From NCBI GenBank assembly GCA_016946835.1, contig JACVTC010000055.1, forward strand, positions 845,001 to 909,000: a stretch of DNA of 64,000 nt, read 5' to 3'. The stretch is from Neocallimastix lanati (nom. inval.). Taxonomy: Eukaryota > Neocallimastigomycota > Neocallimastigomycetes > Neocallimastigales > Neocallimastigaceae. The notes beneath the pieces are model-generated. The model saw only the letters and a program-made list of their open reading frames with translations. It did not search any database and was not told where the DNA came from. A program made the position numbers and the translations under genes. Shown piece after piece: positions 1 to 13,000 of the stretch; position 1 is the first letter of the stretch; every line of letters starts with the position of its first letter.

Positions 1-360
1 AAATAAATTTAGAAAAAAAGGTTTATATGCCATGAATCTCACCTCCAAGATTATAAGATTTTGTGTTTTAAAGGGAATTCTTATTCCCGGATTAGGGTTT
101 GAATTGACTTTCTGAAAGAAATTCTGGTCTTCCTCCTTCCGAGGCATTGGCCCTACTGGTCTGGCCTGTCCTACTGCATTTTCAACGATGACGCTTCTAG
201 TTAGTTTGCGTTTTCATCATCGGAATAGCAATTTCTTGTCGGAGTATTAGCCCTTAGACATATAATTTCTGCAAAGTGAAGCGTAGATCGCACCAAAAAA
301 AGGCGTTTTAGAATAATCACCAGAGTTTAGATTATCATTCCAATTTATTTATAGGATTTT
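1..360 (-). pseudogene. Decayed coding-like island, possibly the C-terminal end of a LINE ORF
   Basis: This stretch is visibly GC-richer than what follows. On the minus strand one frame is open from 213 to the window edge and reads like protein (for example ENAVGQARPVGPMPRKEED). A second frame, about 204-292, reads LRANTPTRNCYSDDENAN and ends in TAA. The two overlap as if one reading frame had shifted. A 16-base stretch at 161-176 (minus) matches 18735-18750 (plus) in 15 of 16 bases; that second site lies in the C-terminal part of the LINE remnant at 18 kb. This suggests retrotransposon debris, but no domain is recognisable. It could also be an exon of a gene lying beyond the window edge. Confidence 0.3.
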
Positions 361-1188
361 CTTTTTATATAAATTTTTTTCTTTTTTTTTTTTTCTTTTT
401 TTATATTTTTTTCTAAATTCAAATAAGGTTTATTTAGATTGAATGATAAATATTAATAAATTAATAATAAATAAAATTATTACAAAGAAAGGCATTAGAA
501 ACCTTTTTAATATTATTTAAATTTATAATGAATATTATAAACAAATAATAATTTATATAATAATTTCAAGAAATAATTTTGTATTAAAAATAAATTTTTT
601 TTATAATTAATATATTGTATTTTATTAAATTTTTTTTTAGATTTTTATTTTTTTATTTTTCATTTTTTATTTTTTATTTTTATTTTGTATTTTTTTATTT
701 TTTTTAAAAAATTTTATGTATATATTATATTTTTTTTATACTTTAATTGACATTCATATTATATACAATGCGATATATATATAAATTACAAAAATACTAG
801 CTAATAAAAAAAAAAAGACTTGTTATTTATGTATATGTATATATGTATGTATTTTTTTTTTTTTTTTTTTTTTATTTATTTATTTTAATTTTTTTTATTT
901 GTATGTAAATTGACAAAATTGTATGTTAAAAAATTAAAATTAAAACTAAAATAATAATAATAATAATAAAGTAAATATTAAATATAAATGTTAATGTTCA
1001 AAAAATAAATAAATAAATAGGGAAAAAAAAGCTTATTGAATGATGTAAAAAATTTAGGATTGAAAATTTATAATATAAATTGATATTTAATGTAATTTTT
1101 TTTTTTTTTTTTAAAAAAAAATTAATAAATGGAATTAAATTAATTTATGTTGAAAAAAAAATTTTTTTTTATTTTATAATAATAAAAT
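361..1188. other. AT-rich intergenic stretch, no gene seen
   Basis: Poly-T and poly-A runs and short (TAA)n tracts only. It lies just downstream (minus strand) of the chitin-binding gene, so it should hold that gene's 3' UTR and terminator. No polyadenylation signal can be singled out in such AT-rich sequence. Confidence 0.7.
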
Positions 1189-2481
1189 TTATTCAAAGAA
1201 ATCATTGACAACGGTAGCATCACATCTACCGTATAATTCTTGACAACCATTATCGGGTAAACAGTAGTGTTCGGTAGTACCACAGTAACCTTCAGAAGAA
1301 CAACATTGTTCTTCTACTGGACATCTACCATAATCTTTACCACATCTACCGACTTCAGATTCACTGTTACATAAACCGAATGCCTTTTGACAACCATTTT
1401 CTACACTACAGAAGGCAGCAGTAGTACCACAGAGTCCTTCAGCAGAACAACATCCTCCATTTGGGCAACTGCCAATACCTTCACCGCATTCTGGATCAAC
1501 AGGATTAGCCGTAGTAGTCGTTTGAGTTTCCTGTTCTTCATTTTGATTGTCGCCGTCTACTTCATAGACATCTTCATTTTGATCATCAATACATAAACCG
1601 TATTCTGGTTGACATCCCTTTTTCAGAGAACAGTAATCGTCACTCGCTCCACAGAATCCCATTTTGGAACAACAGTGTTCAGCGTTTGGACATCTACCGA
1701 AATTCTCACCACATTCTCCAACTCCGGATTGACTGTTACAGACGCCAAACTCTTTCTGACAACCTTTATCAATACTACAGTGATCATCAGAGATTCCACA
1801 GTATCCCTCACTGTTACAACATTCGCCATCAATACAACTACCAATACCCTTACCACATTCTGGAGTATCTAAAACAGAAGCATCAGAGGCAACAGAAGCA
1901 ACAGAAGCGGTATCTACTACTTCATAACAATCACCATATTTAATTTGACAACCCTTACTAACGGAACAGTAGGCATCTGTGGTACCACAGTAACCGTATT
2001 TAGAGCAACATTTATCATTGTCACATTTCTTATTGACGTCGGAACCACATTCTCTAGAATCGGAAACTTCTTCGACGTAGACGTAGACATATTCGGTGAC
2101 AACTTCGGTTACCCATTCCACAGCTTCTTCTACTTCCATTTGTTCATCTCCACAGAGACCATAGGCACTTTGACATCCAGTACCACAGTAGTCATCACCT
2201 TCGCCACAGTAACCACTCTTAGAACAACAATGATAGGGTTTTGGACATCTTCCATAATCCTTACCACATTTACCTTTGGCTGTGGAGGCATAACAAGAAC
2301 CGTATTCGGTTTGACAACCTAAAGTATTTTCACAATGGGCACTTGTCGTACCACAATAACCATATTGAGAACAACATTCACCTTCTGGACATAAACCTAT
2401 CCCTTTACCACAATTTGGTGCAGCAATTACTGATGAAGCAATTACAGAAAGAGCAATGGTAAGAATTGATGAAATATTCAT
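1189..2481 (-). CDS. Secreted protein with seven chitin-binding (CBM18/hevein-type) domains
   Basis: 430 residues in a single exon. Residues 1-21 form a signal peptide (hydrophobic LTIALSVIASSVIA, cleavage near A20-A21). Seven cysteine-rich hevein-like modules follow at about 23-63, 71-110, 144-185, 208-248, 256-297, 331-371 and 379-420, each with the family pattern CG...C...CC...GYCG...YC...GCQ..YG.C. Linkers are acidic or Thr-rich; residues 115-140 are Val/Glu/Tyr-rich. There is no catalytic domain, so the role is probably binding of chitin or related GlcNAc polymers, in the fungus's own wall or in captured substrate. Modules alternate between a CGxGIGxC type (1, 4, 6) and a CGxxxGRCP type (2, 5, 7), with module 3 divergent, which points to duplication of a two-module block. 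The ATG at 2481 is chosen because the signal peptide follows directly. Module identity is firm; the biological role is inferred. Confidence 0.93.
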   Translation of the reverse strand: MNISSILTIALSVIASSVIAAPNCGKGIGLCPEGECCSQYGYCGTTSAHCENTLGCQTEYGSCYASTAKGKCGKDYGRCPKPYHCCSKSGYCGEGDDYCGTGCQSAYGLCGDEQMEVEEAVEWVTEVVTEYVYVYVEEVSDSRECGSDVNKKCDNDKCCSKYGYCGTTDAYCSVSKGCQIKYGDCYEVVDTASVASVASDASVLDTPECGKGIGSCIDGECCNSEGYCGISDDHCSIDKGCQKEFGVCNSQSGVGECGENFGRCPNAEHCCSKMGFCGASDDYCSLKKGCQPEYGLCIDDQNEDVYEVDGDNQNEEQETQTTTTANPVDPECGEGIGSCPNGGCCSAEGLCGTTAAFCSVENGCQKAFGLCNSESEVGRCGKDYGRCPVEEQCCSSEGYCGTTEHYCLPDNGCQELYGRCDATVVNDFFE

Positions 2482-3344
2482 TTTTAATATATTTTTTTTT
2501 TTTTTTTTTTTTTGTAATTTTTTTAATTAGATTTTTATTTATATTTTTAATTAATTTATTAATATATCAAAATTTTTCTTTTATTATTATTATTATTATT
2601 ATTGTTATTATTTGTTAATTTATTGTATATATTTATATACATATACATATATTGTTTCTTTTGTTATCTCGAACTTAATTTTGATTTCTAATTCATTTTA
2701 TAAAATATGTATTTGTTTTATTTTTTATTTAATTATTTTTAATATAAAATGATTAAAATAATTTTTTTTTATTAGAATCGATTTTTATTTTATTTCATTT
2801 TATTTAAAATTCAGTGGTAGTGAAACAATTGATTATAGTACATAATTTTATTGGTATGTATAGATAATATTTAAATGTCGATTTTTTTTTTTTTTTTTTT
2901 TTAAATAAAATATTTTTATTATTATTTTACAAATATATATATATATAATTATATATATGATTTTTAAAATTTATATGAATAAATAAATAAAAAATAATAA
3001 TAAATTAGTAATATGTTATATTATTAAAACATTTTATAAGAAAAAAATAATAGAAAAAGATAAAAAAAAAAAATTATATATATATATATATAATATTATT
3101 ATAATTACCAATTATTATTATTATTATTATTATAAATAAATATATAATTATTATTATTATTTTTTTTTAAATTTACCTATTCCTTTTATTATTATTATTA
3201 CTATTATTAATATTTGTTTTTTAAATTTATTTAAAAAAAAATTTTTTTTTTCAAATTTTTATTTATACAATAATAAAAATAAAACCCCAAACATAAAAAA
3301 AAAAAAAGATATTTTATATTATTATAAAAAATATAATTACTGCT

Positions 3345-3375
<31 letters not shown>

Positions 3376-4141
3376 AAAAAAAATTATTCCTGAATTTTAT
3401 TATTTATATATCAATTATAAAGTTGATATTTACGATTAAAAAGCAAAAAAATACAATAAAAAAAAAAATAAATAAAATAATAATATTATTATTAATAATT
3501 ATTATTAATAATTATTAATAATTTTTTTTAATTATCAATTATTTAATTATCATTTTATCAATTTTCATTATATTATAATTTAACTGTTTTGTTTTTTTTC
3601 TATATTTTAAATCTTAAATAAAACAAAACAAAGCAAAAATAAAATAAAAAAAAAAAAGTTTATAATTTTTAATTCAAGTAGCAACGTTTTTTATTTTAAA
3701 AAATTTTAGATTTTATATATTATAATTTTAATATCAACTTTTTTCCTCTTATTTTATTGTCATTTTTTATAATTATTAATTATTATTCATGATTAATTAT
3801 TATTATTTAAAGTTATAATTCATTATTGTAAACTTTAATTAATATAAAATCTCGATAATAGTTGATTTTTAAAATTTAATATTTATTAACTTTATTATTT
3901 ATTTATTTATTTATTTATTTTATTATTATTTATTTATATTATTACTATATATTTATTTATTTTATTATTTATTTATTTATTTTACTATTTATTAGTTTTT
4001 TTTAATTTAATTTAAAAATTTTTAATTAAATTTAAACTTTCTATTTTAAATCTTTTGATATTTACTATAAAAACTATACTTTTAATTAATATTTTTTGTA
4101 TGCTCGAAAAAAACAAAAAATAAAATGTAAAAAAAATTATC

Positions 4142-4177
<36 letters not shown>

Positions 4178-4429
4178 TAATTTTTTTTTAAAAAATTATT
4201 ATCAATAATAATATAAATGTTTTATTATTTATTTATTTATTTTTTTTTATTTGTTTTGTTTTTTGAAGTTATAATTAAATATTTATAAAAAAAGAAAAAA
4301 AAAAATTATTATAAAAGATTATAATAAATTATAAATAATGTATTTTCATCTAATTTAGGATTAATTAATTTGTTTATATTTAATAAAATTTTTTAATAAT
4401 CGCGCATTACGCAGTTAACTTCTTATTGC

Positions 4430-4433
<4 letters not shown>

Positions 4434-4512
<79 letters not shown>
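4434..4512. repeat. (ATT)n trinucleotide microsatellite
   Basis: About 26 uninterrupted copies of ATT, seen directly. Confidence 0.95.
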
Positions 4513-5163
4513 TTTGTTATTTAAAAAAAAAAAAAAAAGTAAATCAATAATAATTATAATAATAAAAATTTGACAATAATAGATATTAATTATATTGGAA
4601 TAGTCATATTTATTAAGATAAAAATTTAAAGTTTTTATAATTTTTTTCTTTTTATTTTATTTTATTATATATATATATATATTATATATATATTTAATAT
4701 TTTTTTATTTATCTTTTTACTAATGTTTATTATTGATATAATAAAAGACATTATATTGATTATTACATATATTTAATATAAAGAAATGAAAGAAAAACAT
4801 TGATATTTTTTGATGTTGTCATTGTATAATTTAAATTCTATTTATTATTTTCAATGTTCACTGTTATTGGTATATAATATCATATTAATCATAATTAATT
4901 ATCATAATAAAATAAAATAAGATAATAATAAACCTAAACAAGAAATATTTAAATAATTTAATAATAATAAAATTTGTGATAATATAGACTATAGTTATTA
5001 TATTACTATTATTTTTCTAATGCTAATAATACTAATACTAATATTATTATAGTAATAAACAGTATTAATAATAATAATTACAGTAATAGATATATTATTA
5101 ATAGTAATGATTACAGTGATAAAAACGGAAATAATAATAGTAGCAATAGATATAATTAAAAGC

Positions 5164-5300
5164 AGTAATAATAACAGTAAAAGTAATATTATTAATAGTA
5201 ATAATAATAACAGTAAAAGTAATATTATTAATAGTAATAATATAATAACAGTAAATCAATATTATTAATAGTAATAATAATAACAGTTAAAGCAATAATA
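5164..5300. repeat. 36-bp minisatellite, about four copies
   Basis: The unit begins TAATAATAATAACAGTAAAA and ends in GTAATATTATTAATAG. It recurs about four times with small substitutions, and the last copy is the most diverged. Confidence 0.75.
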
Positions 5301-5675
5301 TTAATAATAATAATAATATTAAAAAAAAAAAATAGAATTAATGGTTTAAATATTTTATTTTGGTAAAAAAATTTTTGAAATTAAAAGATTTCAAATGAAA
5401 TAAAATGTTTAATAAAAAAATTTTTTTTTTTTAAAAAAAAAAGTATAATAAAAAAAAAATTTACAGTTTATATAAAATATATATATATATTTTTCTTTTT
5501 CTTTTTTTTTTTTTATTTGTTTTAATTTTAATTTTACTTTACTTCAGTTTTTACATATTTTGATGTATTTTATATATTATTTTTTTTATTTCGTTTAAAA
5601 GATTATTATTAACATTAAAGTTTATGTTATATATATATATATATTTAAGATACTTCAATAGATTAAAAAATTAAA

Positions 5676-5708
<33 letters not shown>

Positions 5709-6013
5709 TAATAAAATTGTTAAGTTGAATACCATAATTAATTTTTTTATTTTTTTTATTTTATTTTTTTTTTATTTTTATTTTTTCTTATATATTTTAA
5801 ATATTTTAATTTCAGGGATCTGTATTTACTTATTATTAGTTATATTTTTAAAAAGTTTATTATAAAAAATAATGTATTATATATAATATTATATTATAAA
5901 AAATAATGTATTATATATAATATTATAAATAAATAATTTAAATTTTTAAAAATAACAATTTTTTTTTTATTTCTTATTTTATTTTTATTCAATTTTATTT
6001 ATAAATTTAAATG

Positions 6014-6190
6014 TTGGCGAAACAGCCCCGGAAGACCCGATGACAAACTATTAAACTTAGCACCTATAATTGTATGATGCCGCATCCACGCTGAAATACC
6101 GGAAGTCGTACATTCTGCACGGCGACATACTCCTTGACATAACTAAAGGCATTCTCTAGATCGCCTTACATGGTTATAAATAATTCTTAC
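6014..6190 (-). pseudogene. Decayed coding-like island, possibly transposase N-terminus
   Basis: A sharply bounded GC-richer block in AT desert. The minus strand contains a frame reading LENAFSYVKEYVAVQN followed by RLPVFQRGCG, then TAG. A second frame further on reads RHHTIIGAKFNSLSSGLPG. A frameshifted, stop-containing reading frame is the simplest explanation. The first segment resembles the N-terminal domain of fungal FAR1/MULE-type transposases (an acidic start, then 'AF.YV.EY....' before a basic strand), but this is a resemblance from memory, not a firm match. Confidence 0.35.
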
Positions 6191-9100
6191 TAGGAGAGCA
6201 AGATAAAAATAAAAGAAAAAAAAAATTTTTTTATTACATTAAAAGAAGTAATTAAAGTACATGTCTAATTATTCATACATTTTAATATTGAAAAAGTAAT
6301 AATAATAAAAAAAAAAAAAGCTATTTTTTTTAACTGTTTTTTTGATAATTAGGATAATATTCATAAATATTCACTAATTTCACTAGTTACTGTAACATTT
6401 TATTTATGAATACAACAATCAATACAACTTTACATATAATAAATGATTAAATATATTATGTTTATTATATAATTATACGATTATACTTTTAATAAAAAAT
6501 TTAAATTTTTTTCTGTCAAAAGAAAAAAAAGCATCTTAAATGTCTTAAATGAAATTTTCTATTTATAGTAAGATTTATTAATTATAAAATTTAATTAAAA
6601 ATTTTTTTTTTTTTGTTTTTGGTTATGTTTTATATAAAATATATATATATTATACTATTTTTTATATGTATATATATTTTATTTTTATTTATTTTTTTTT
6701 AATATATATATATATTTCTATATATTTTTTTTTATATTTATTACTTTTTTATATATTTTATTCATAAAGTTCATAATAAATCCCAAAAGGTGTTTTACAT
6801 TTCTAGTAAAATTAATTTGATGCTTTTTATGATACATTTAATAAGCTTTAACGTTCACGGGAATTCATTTAAATAATTGATATAGAATATTAATAAATAA
6901 ATTATTAATTAATAAATAATAAATATTCAATCACAAATTATAATAGTAAGAGTATTTATTAATAAAAATTAAATATATATATATAATTATTTTAAAATTA
7001 AGGAATGAATATTTATTATTATTTTTTTTTTTAAAAAAAAATTTCTCCTTTTTAATATCTCCAATATATTTCTATTATTTTATTTTCTAATAATGATTTT
7101 AATTAATTCTGATTAAAGAAAAAAAAAAAAAAAAGATATAATATAGTATGATGTATAATAATAATACTAAATAATAATAAAATAATATTTTACAAGAATT
7201 CATCTTATCTAGATTAAAAAAAAAGGTTAACAATACATATTTTTTTTTTGTATTATATATTTTAATAATACATATTCATATTATATATTTAATATTAATA
7301 AATTTATCCATATTATCCATATTTATTAATACCTTTTTATTATTATTATTTTTTTTTTATTTAGTTTTTAATTAAATATCGAATTAAAAGTGGCAATAGT
7401 ATATTCCTTTATTTATTCATTATAATGAGCATCATAGTAAAAAGAAATGATAAAAAAATAAAATAAAATAAAAAATAAAATAAAAAACATTTAAATATAA
7501 AATAAAAAAAAATAAATCTTTAAATATATATAAGTATTTAAATATATAAAAAAAAAAATTATATTATTTTATACATATATTAAGTATTTAAATATAAAAA
7601 AAATTTATATGTTATATATATATATAATTATATATTTAAGTTATAGCTCGAAAAAAGATACCAATATTTAATTAATCATTAAATTTACTATTTTTCTTAA
7701 AAAAAAAAAATTCTAATACAAAGATTATTTTATTATATGTATTTTTTATATATATGATTTTTTTTTTATATACTATTAAAATATATATAATCAATTACAT
7801 AATAATAATAAATAATTAAAAAATAAATAATAAATAATAAATAATAAATAATAAATAATAAATAATAAATAATTAAATAATTAAATAATTAAATAATAAA
7901 TAATTGAATAGTAATAAAAATAATAACTAATTAAAATAATGATTAATAATAATTAAAAGGATGTTTATTAAGGAATAATATAACTATATATAGAAAAAAA
8001 CATTTCTTTATTGTCTTTTTATATTATTTTAATTTTTTTTTTTTTTTATTTCAATAGTAAAGACATATTATTATGATGATTCATCCATTTTTTCTTTTTT
8101 TTTATAATTATATTTCAATTAAATATATGAATATTGAATAAAAAGGAAATAAAAGATTAAAAAAAAAAAAAAAAAAAAAAAACTTTTGGATAATAAATAA
8201 TAGTAAATAAAAAATAATTAATAACTATAAATAGAATAAAGATAGAGAATAATAAATAGATATTATATATTATATATTATATATTGAATAATCAATATTA
8301 TATATTAAGATAAATGTTAAAAAAATAATTATCTTTGTATGATGAAGAATAATCCAAGAAAGTTATTTAAAAGCTACCAAAATTTTTGAACTCCATATAA
8401 ATAAATTTAATATACAATTTATATTAAATTATTATTAAAATCCCAATTCTAATTGATAAGATAAAAATCTTAAAATAACAATAATAATAATAATAATAAA
8501 TTATATAAAAATATAGTATTAGATACAATATTCTATATTGAGCAAATATAACCAAGATATTATAATAGTTATATTAATATAATATATATGTGTAAAATAT
8601 ACAGACATAATAATGTATTCAATTATGTTTAACTATTTTGGTAATATTTATTTATTTAAACTATTTTATAAGTTAATTTCTAATAATAATTAATAATAAT
8701 AATAATACTAATAAAGAAAGTTTATGTATTACCTTTTAATTTATGGACTATAATAAAATCATCCTATCTTATTTTTATTATTCAATTATTAATAATTTAT
8801 TATTTAATATTTAATATTTATCATTTGTTATATATTATTTATTTATTGTTTAATACTAATAAATTGTAAAGTTCATTTCTATTTTACTTGGATTGAATAA
8901 TTATTAAAATTGGAATAAAACTGATTTACATTATTTAATATATGAAATTTAAAATATTTTAGTATACTTCATGGCTATAAAAAAAAAATAGTATACTTTT
9001 CTATTTTAAAGTTAAATTGATGGCAATGTGGCCATGTCACCATGTACTATATGTCATATTTTTTGTATAATAAAAGTAATACATATACAAAATAAAAATA

Positions 9101-9403
9101 CCTACAACATTACGATTTTAATAGTATATAAAAAAAAATAGTAATAAAAAAAAACTATAAAATTAAAGATAAATTAATATTAAATTAAAAATCTAATACA
9201 TATACATATTTAATAAAATATATATATATATATATTTTTTTTTTTCTGTTTTAATAAATCAATTTATTTCTAATTGTATATATAAGACAAATGCTTTAAA
9301 AAATGATTCTTAAATTTTGATGAAGTCACAAAAAAAAAAAAAAAAAAAGGAAAAAATAAGAAGGGATAAAAGAATTAAAAGTATATAATTTATTATATTA
9401 ATA

Positions 9404-9452
<49 letters not shown>

Positions 9453-10838
9453 AATTATTTTAAATATACTATATATACTTGGTTATAATTATTTTATTAT
9501 TATATCATTACTAATCCTATTCACAATGGATTAATGTCAAGTTTTCTTTTTTTTTTTATGGATGGAATAATTAAATATTTGCAATAAATTTTTAACTCTT
9601 ATAATTCACATACATCACATACATATATATATATATATAATTTATTTCTTATATGAATTAAACAGTTTTTCATATTATTTTAAATAGTAAGGTATTGATA
9701 TATATTATATTAAAAAAAATAGTTTTCAATTTTAATTTTTATCTTAATTATGAGAATTTTGAATGTTAATGTTAAAAATCTCAAAAGATTTAATCTTTTC
9801 ATTAATACATATTTCAATACATTTAATAGATCATACATATTTCAGTACATTTAATAGATCATACATATTTCAATATATTAAATACATATTTTTATATTAA
9901 TTACATAAGAGGTTTATTTAAAACTAAATTATATGTATCATAAGCAATATAATATTATATATATCCTATTTATTGGTAATATACTATTTAATATTTATAA
10001 AAGTTGTTAATTAGATAAAAGTATTTAAAATGTTATTAATTTGTAAACTAAAAATACTAATTTTCTTATAGATTGTAATCCTTTATTGAGAGGATAACAT
10101 ATTTTTTTTTCTATAATTTTTTCTATGTATATAATTATATAATTTGTATAAATTCATGTATTGTAATTCATGTATTGTAATTAATATTTATTATTAGAAT
10201 TTAAATGTACTAAAAATTTTTTAACAGTTACTAATAAAGCTAATTGTTAATTGTTAAACCTCTTTAAATAGAATTAATCATATATTATTAATATATTTTA
10301 ATTAATAGAATTTAAATAGCAGAATTCTTTTATTTTTATTTATTAATATTAGTGATTAAAAAAAAAAAATTTTTTTTTTATATAATAAAAAAGTTTAATG
10401 TGCATATAATAAAATAGATACAATGATAATAATAATAATAAAACAATAATTGTTGGAATATATGAAATATACAAAAAATAAGTTCCAAATATACTAATAT
10501 ATTGTAATATAATTAATGTATAAGCCATAATGTAATAATATATATATCATTTTAGAATAATTAAAAGTTAACTCTTTATTATAATATAAATTAATAAATA
10601 AATTAATAAAGGTGACATAATTATAAACCATTAATTCTTGACTCTTAGAAATAATAATAATAATAATAATTATTATTATTATTATTATTATTATTACTAA
10701 TGTAAATAAAATCAAGATATACTATAGTTTTAATAAATTAAGTAAATATAAATATTATAAATAAATGTAATATAACATTAATTACAAATAAAATAAAAAG
10801 TCAAGCCATATATAATTTAAATACATAATACTATTTAG
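6191..10838. other. AT-rich gene-free stretch
   Basis: Only AT-rich low-complexity sequence: (AT)n tracts, a (TAAATAA)-type run near 7800-7870, and a T-run of about 45 at 9402-9446. A slightly GC-richer patch at 6780-6870 and another at 9000-9060 have no usable open frame. No RNA gene is recognised. Confidence 0.65.
9806..9885. repeat. 28-bp tandem repeat, three copies
   Basis: The motif CATATTTCAATACATTTAAT followed by AGATCATA recurs three times with one or two substitutions per copy. Confidence 0.75.
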
Positions 10839-10953
10839 AAAAGGATCTGTATAAAGACATCATGGAGAAATATCCAGAGAACAAGGAAAAAGTAAATCGG
10901 GCCAAAGAAAGAGCAATACTATACAGGGGAGTATTAAAATATATAAAATTCTG
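10834..10953 (+). pseudogene. Short coding-like island of unknown origin
   Basis: A GC-richer block whose plus strand holds one open frame of about 40 codons, with protein-like composition (LYKDIMEKYPENKEKVNRAK) and a TGA at the end. There is no start codon in a good position; a TAA closes the frame just upstream. It looks like a detached exon or a fragment of a mobile-element protein. I do not recognise the family. Confidence 0.3.
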
Positions 10954-11999
10954 ATTTACTATAATATTAAATAAATAGAAATATATTATACAATAAATAA
11001 ATATAAGATCAATTAAATATTAAATTAGAGTTCAAACCACATATATTATATAATACATATAAATTAATTTAGTCGAACGTTTAGTATTTATTATTTATAA
11101 AATTTTATAAATAAATTAAACTATCATATAAATTATAATAATTAAAAAAAAAAAAAAAAAAAAAAAAAGAATTATATTTAATATTTTATTTATTTAAAAC
11201 ATATAATAAAATATTTAAATATAAAAAGAATAAAATAATATTAATAATTGTTTTTTTTTTTTTTAAAAAAAAAATGAATCTTTGTAATTTTTACGAATTT
11301 AAAAAATTTATAGTTTAATTGTGTTTTTTTTTTATTATTAACAAAATATTATTATTAATTTTATTCATTAATGATTAAAACAATTTTACTTTTTTTACTT
11401 TAATACCATATAAAAAAAAAATAAAACTAAAGATAATATTGATAAGAACAAGAAAATAAAAAAGAATTTCGTTAATTTTTTTTTTTTATTAAATTATCTA
11501 ATTATTAATTATTTAATTATTAAATTAAAAGGAAAATTTATTTTTTGTTTATTAAAAATTTCATTATTAAAATATATTATTATAATATATAATAAAGGCA
11601 TAATTGATGCCTGATTCTAATAAATAAAATGTATAGATTAAAGAAAAATAGTGCAAAAATGATTTTTTTATTTCTTTGTGTGAATTCTCAGTTTTATTTA
11701 ATTTAGTTTTTATTATATAAAAAATTTTTTTTATTGAGAGCTTATATTAGAATAAAATACTTAATAATGATATATTAATCTTAATTTTGATGATTATTGG
11801 TTATTATTTCCAGTACTGAATATTTAGTAATGAATAATAGTAAAATAGTAATAGATAATAAATAAATAATAAGAAATAAATAATAATAAATAATAAATAA
11901 TAAATGATGGAATCATAAATAATAATAAATAATAAATAATAAATAATAAATAAATAAATAAATAATAAATAATAAATAGATAAATAGATAGAGATAGAT

Positions 12000-12241
12000 A
12001 ATAAATAATAAATAATAAATAATAAATAATAAATAATAAATAATAAATAATAAATAATAAATAATAAATAATAAATAATAAATAATAAATAATAAATAAT
12101 AAATAATAAATAATAAATAATAAATAATAAATAATAAATAATAAATAATAAATAATAAATAATAAATAATAAATAATAAATAATAAATAATAAATAATAA
12201 ATAATAAATAATAAATAATAAATAATAAATAATAAATAATA
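12000..12241. repeat. (TAAATAA)n heptanucleotide satellite
   Basis: About 34 near-perfect copies of a 7-bp unit. The same heptamer, in one orientation or the other, recurs near 29.8, 37.1, 49.2, 50.1 and 56.8-57.1 kb. Confidence 0.92.
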
Positions 12242-12748
12242 AAAAAATTTTTTTTATTAATTTTATGTTTAAAGTATTATTATTTGTTAATTTAGAAGAA
12301 ATAATTGCTTTATTATTATTTTATTATTGTACATTATAAGTTGATATTGTAAATATGAAATATAAAATATAAAATAAAATTTTTAAATCAAATAAAGGAT
12401 GCATTAACTGTAAATTATTCATCATCCATAACGTCATTCATCATCCATATTACATATAAACATTCATTAATATTTAAATAAACTGGAGCAGTGCCTTCTG
12501 AAAATAGCATGTATAAATTATAATTTAACGCCACTTCATTTTAATACTCATATATTTCAAATAAGTAAATAAATTAATAAACACTAATATCAATAATTAA
12601 TAATAAATAAATAAATATTTTATTTTTTTTAAAACATTAAAAAATAAAATAATTTCATACTCACCTTTTAAAGCATAAAATATTAAATATATTTTAATTA
12701 AAGAATAAATTATCATTAACAATTAAAATAATAAAAGATACTAATTAA

Positions 12749-13000
12749 TTATAAATTAGTATTTTTCTAACCTTTTTTAAATTACTTAAAAATTAAACCA
12801 ATCTTAGTAAGAATTATTTTTTAGTTATTTTTTGATTGAATGAAATACAACTAAAATCATTCTATTTAGGAATGATTTAATTTTTTTTTTTTTTTTTTTT
12901 TTTTTAATTTTAACAATAAAATCATACAGTTAAAATTTTATTAATATCAATATTATTTATTTCAAAATTTATTAATATCAATAGTAATGAATGTTATTAA
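12749..13000 (+). repeat. Diverged copy of part of the tandem repeat unit
   Basis: Bases 12749-12780 match 23547-23578 (unit A) in 31 of 32 positions and also match 38228-38259 (unit C); the core is TTTTTCTAACCTTTTTTAA. About 150-200 bases further on, at about 12940-12990, ATTAATATCAATA occurs twice, as in the 38-bp minisatellite that follows the same motif in units A and C. The order and spacing are the same, so this is most likely an older dispersed copy. Confidence 0.55.

Larger units (their letters stand above)
2482..6010. other. AT-rich gene-free stretch with simple repeats
   Basis: Upstream (minus strand) of the chitin-binding gene, so its promoter should lie in the first few hundred bases, though no motif stands out. 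The rest is poly-A/T, (AT)n, (TTA)n and (TTTA)n tracts with no open frame of coding character on either strand. Confidence 0.7.
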
